A stretch of DNA of 64,000 nucleotides, from the NCBI RefSeq assembly GCF_030012605.2, contig NZ_CP114055.2; one strand, written 5' to 3'. Shown here piece after piece: positions 63,456-64,000 of this stretch. This DNA is from Bergeyella_A cardium. GTDB taxonomy: Bacteria > Bacteroidota > Bacteroidia > Flavobacteriales > Weeksellaceae. How positions within the stretch are numbered: position 1 is the first letter of the stretch; each line of letters opens with the position of its first letter. The translations under genes were made by a program, and so were the position numbers. The notes beneath the pieces were generated by a model, which saw only the letters and a list, made by a program, of their open reading frames with translations, searched no databases and had not been told where the DNA came from.

Positions 63456-63494
63456 AGCAGTTACAGGCGCCCCAAAGGGGCGCCTGTAACTGCT
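63456..63494 (+). terminator. 18-bp perfect hairpin after clpP
   Basis: AGCAGTTACAGGCGCCCC and its complement surround an AAA loop. There is no strong T run, so it may act as a 3' stabiliser or as a repeat element rather than a standard terminator. Confidence 0.55.
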
Positions 63495-63499
63495 TATTG

Positions 63500-63710
63500 G
63501 CTACTGGCTTTTAGCTAATAGCTGTGGACGGTTATAGGCAGTAAGCTTAATTAGTGGCTGGCTATTGGCGGTGTATGATTAGTTTGTAGATAAGTGCATC
63601 ACCTGCAAGGTGCTACGCGAGTGGATAATCGCCTCACTGGCTACAGTGTGCCTGCTGTGCTACGGCTAAGTTCGTCGGCTGGTAGCCGTGCTCCACTGGC
63701 TACGGTGTGA
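63500..63710. repeat. dispersed repeat cluster at the end of mfd
   Basis: It contains TTAGCTAATAGC (about 63511), GATTAGTTTGTAG (63577-63589), CACCTGCAAGGTG (about 63599), GCCTCACTGGCTACAGT (63631-63647), CTACGGCTAAGT (63660-63671) and CCACTGGCTACGGT (about 63693-63706). The same pieces occur at 22.9-23.1, 38.1-38.2 and 55.6 kb. Confidence 0.75.
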
Positions 63711-64000
63711 AGGAGGTCATTGAGTTCTTCTATGCTTTTTACCTTCTCTTTTCTTATTATTAGCTGGGTACCTTCTGGGGTATCTTTTTGTTTTAGAACG
63801 GCTGAGGTAGGGTTTTGGCTAAGGTAGTTGAGGATATGGGCAAACTTCTCGCTGCGGTAGAATTTGTCCTGCGGATTTTGGGGTAGATATCCAAGGAATA
63901 CCCCTTTCTTTACAATAAGCCGCTCTAAGCCAATATCAGCCGAAAGCCACTTAAGCTCTACCGATTTCAGGAGGTTGATGGCCTCTTGTGGCAGGTCTCC
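63641..64000 (-). CDS. mfd: transcription-repair coupling factor Mfd, C-terminal part
   Basis: The minus strand is open from the window edge (64000) to TAG at 63641-63643, giving 119 residues of a C-terminus. LPQEAINLLKSVELKWLSAD, GLERLIVKKG and the later VKSIEELNDLL match the C-terminal D7 domain of Bacteroidota Mfd, which binds UvrA and controls the translocase; Mfd removes stalled RNA polymerase at DNA damage. The last 20 or so residues (VASGARLPADELSRSTAGTL) are not Mfd-like and are encoded by the dispersed repeat, so the original stop was probably overwritten. The helicase domains lie outside the window. Confidence 0.75.
   Translation of the reverse strand, partial: GDLPQEAINLLKSVELKWLSADIGLERLIVKKGVFLGYLPQNPQDKFYRSEKFAHILNYLSQNPTSAVLKQKDTPEGTQLIIRKEKVKSIEELNDLLHTVASGARLPADELSRSTAGTL

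Overview
The window is a stretch of a Bacteroidota chromosome, most likely class Flavobacteriia and close to the Weeksellaceae (Chryseobacterium / Riemerella / Elizabethkingia relatives). The evidence is promoter boxes of the form TAnnTTTG with few purine-rich ribosome sites, a type IX secretion (T9SS) C-terminal sorting domain, a mevalonate-pathway enzyme, HmuY/HmuR/HmuS-type haem genes, and an ATP synthase locus that runs DUF6168-like, atpB, E, F, H, A, G without atpD or atpC. The genus assignment is inference. No rRNA, tRNA, CRISPR array, transposase or prophage gene was seen.

Layout. 1-5955: end of kbl, an acyl-CoA carboxylase subunit, a secreted protein with two copies of one domain, and uvrA. 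5956-6788: three stacked terminator hairpins, then an AT-rich non-coding block built from a degenerate repeat of about 145 bp. 6789-14363 (minus strand): two glycosyltransferases and an epimerase behind recR, then a fatty acyl-CoA ligase with mevalonate diphosphate decarboxylase, and a second epimerase. 14465-14620: a possible short transcript encoding a 21-residue peptide. 14718-18170: a membrane protein, a nucleoside phosphorylase and yidC. 18340-33681: a metal/haem and secreted-protease region holding a DUF4198 protein with a HmuY-like lipoprotein, a T9SS-exported reprolysin-type metalloprotease, an S8 protease, sucC, and a compact hmuY-hmuR-hmuS operon. 33762-43901: WG-repeat and membrane proteins, rsmE, alkaline phosphatase, a NatAB-like ABC exporter, nhaA and spoT. 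44207-51435: an AT-rich defence island. 51459-56980: mnmE, dacB, a histidine kinase and a CNNM/CBS membrane protein. 57081-62589: ATP synthase operon. 62750-63439: clpP. 63641-64000: 3' end of mfd, recognised by translating the minus strand at the window edge.

The most interesting system is the island between mnmE and spoT. A fused endonuclease-like/N6-adenine methyltransferase protein, an HsdS specificity subunit and an OLD-type ATPase/TOPRIM nuclease form one tight operon. The PD-(D/E)XK-like N-terminal domain has apparently lost its acidic catalytic residues, while the partner ATPase keeps Walker, signature and TOPRIM residues and carries a C-terminal DUF4357-like domain. One reading is that the restriction activity has moved to the OLD protein. 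Beside it lies the decayed remnant of a second, Eco57I-like restriction enzyme.

The second theme is haem and iron. The hmuYRS operon ends at a clear terminator without hmuTUV, and a divergent locus carries a histidine-free HmuY paralogue with a 14-bp palindrome at its promoter. The third theme is a family of short GC-rich dispersed repeats (18.3, 22.9-23.1, 38.1-38.2, 55.6 and 63.5-63.7 kb) that sit on the stop codons of several convergent genes and seem to have rewritten the end of mfd.
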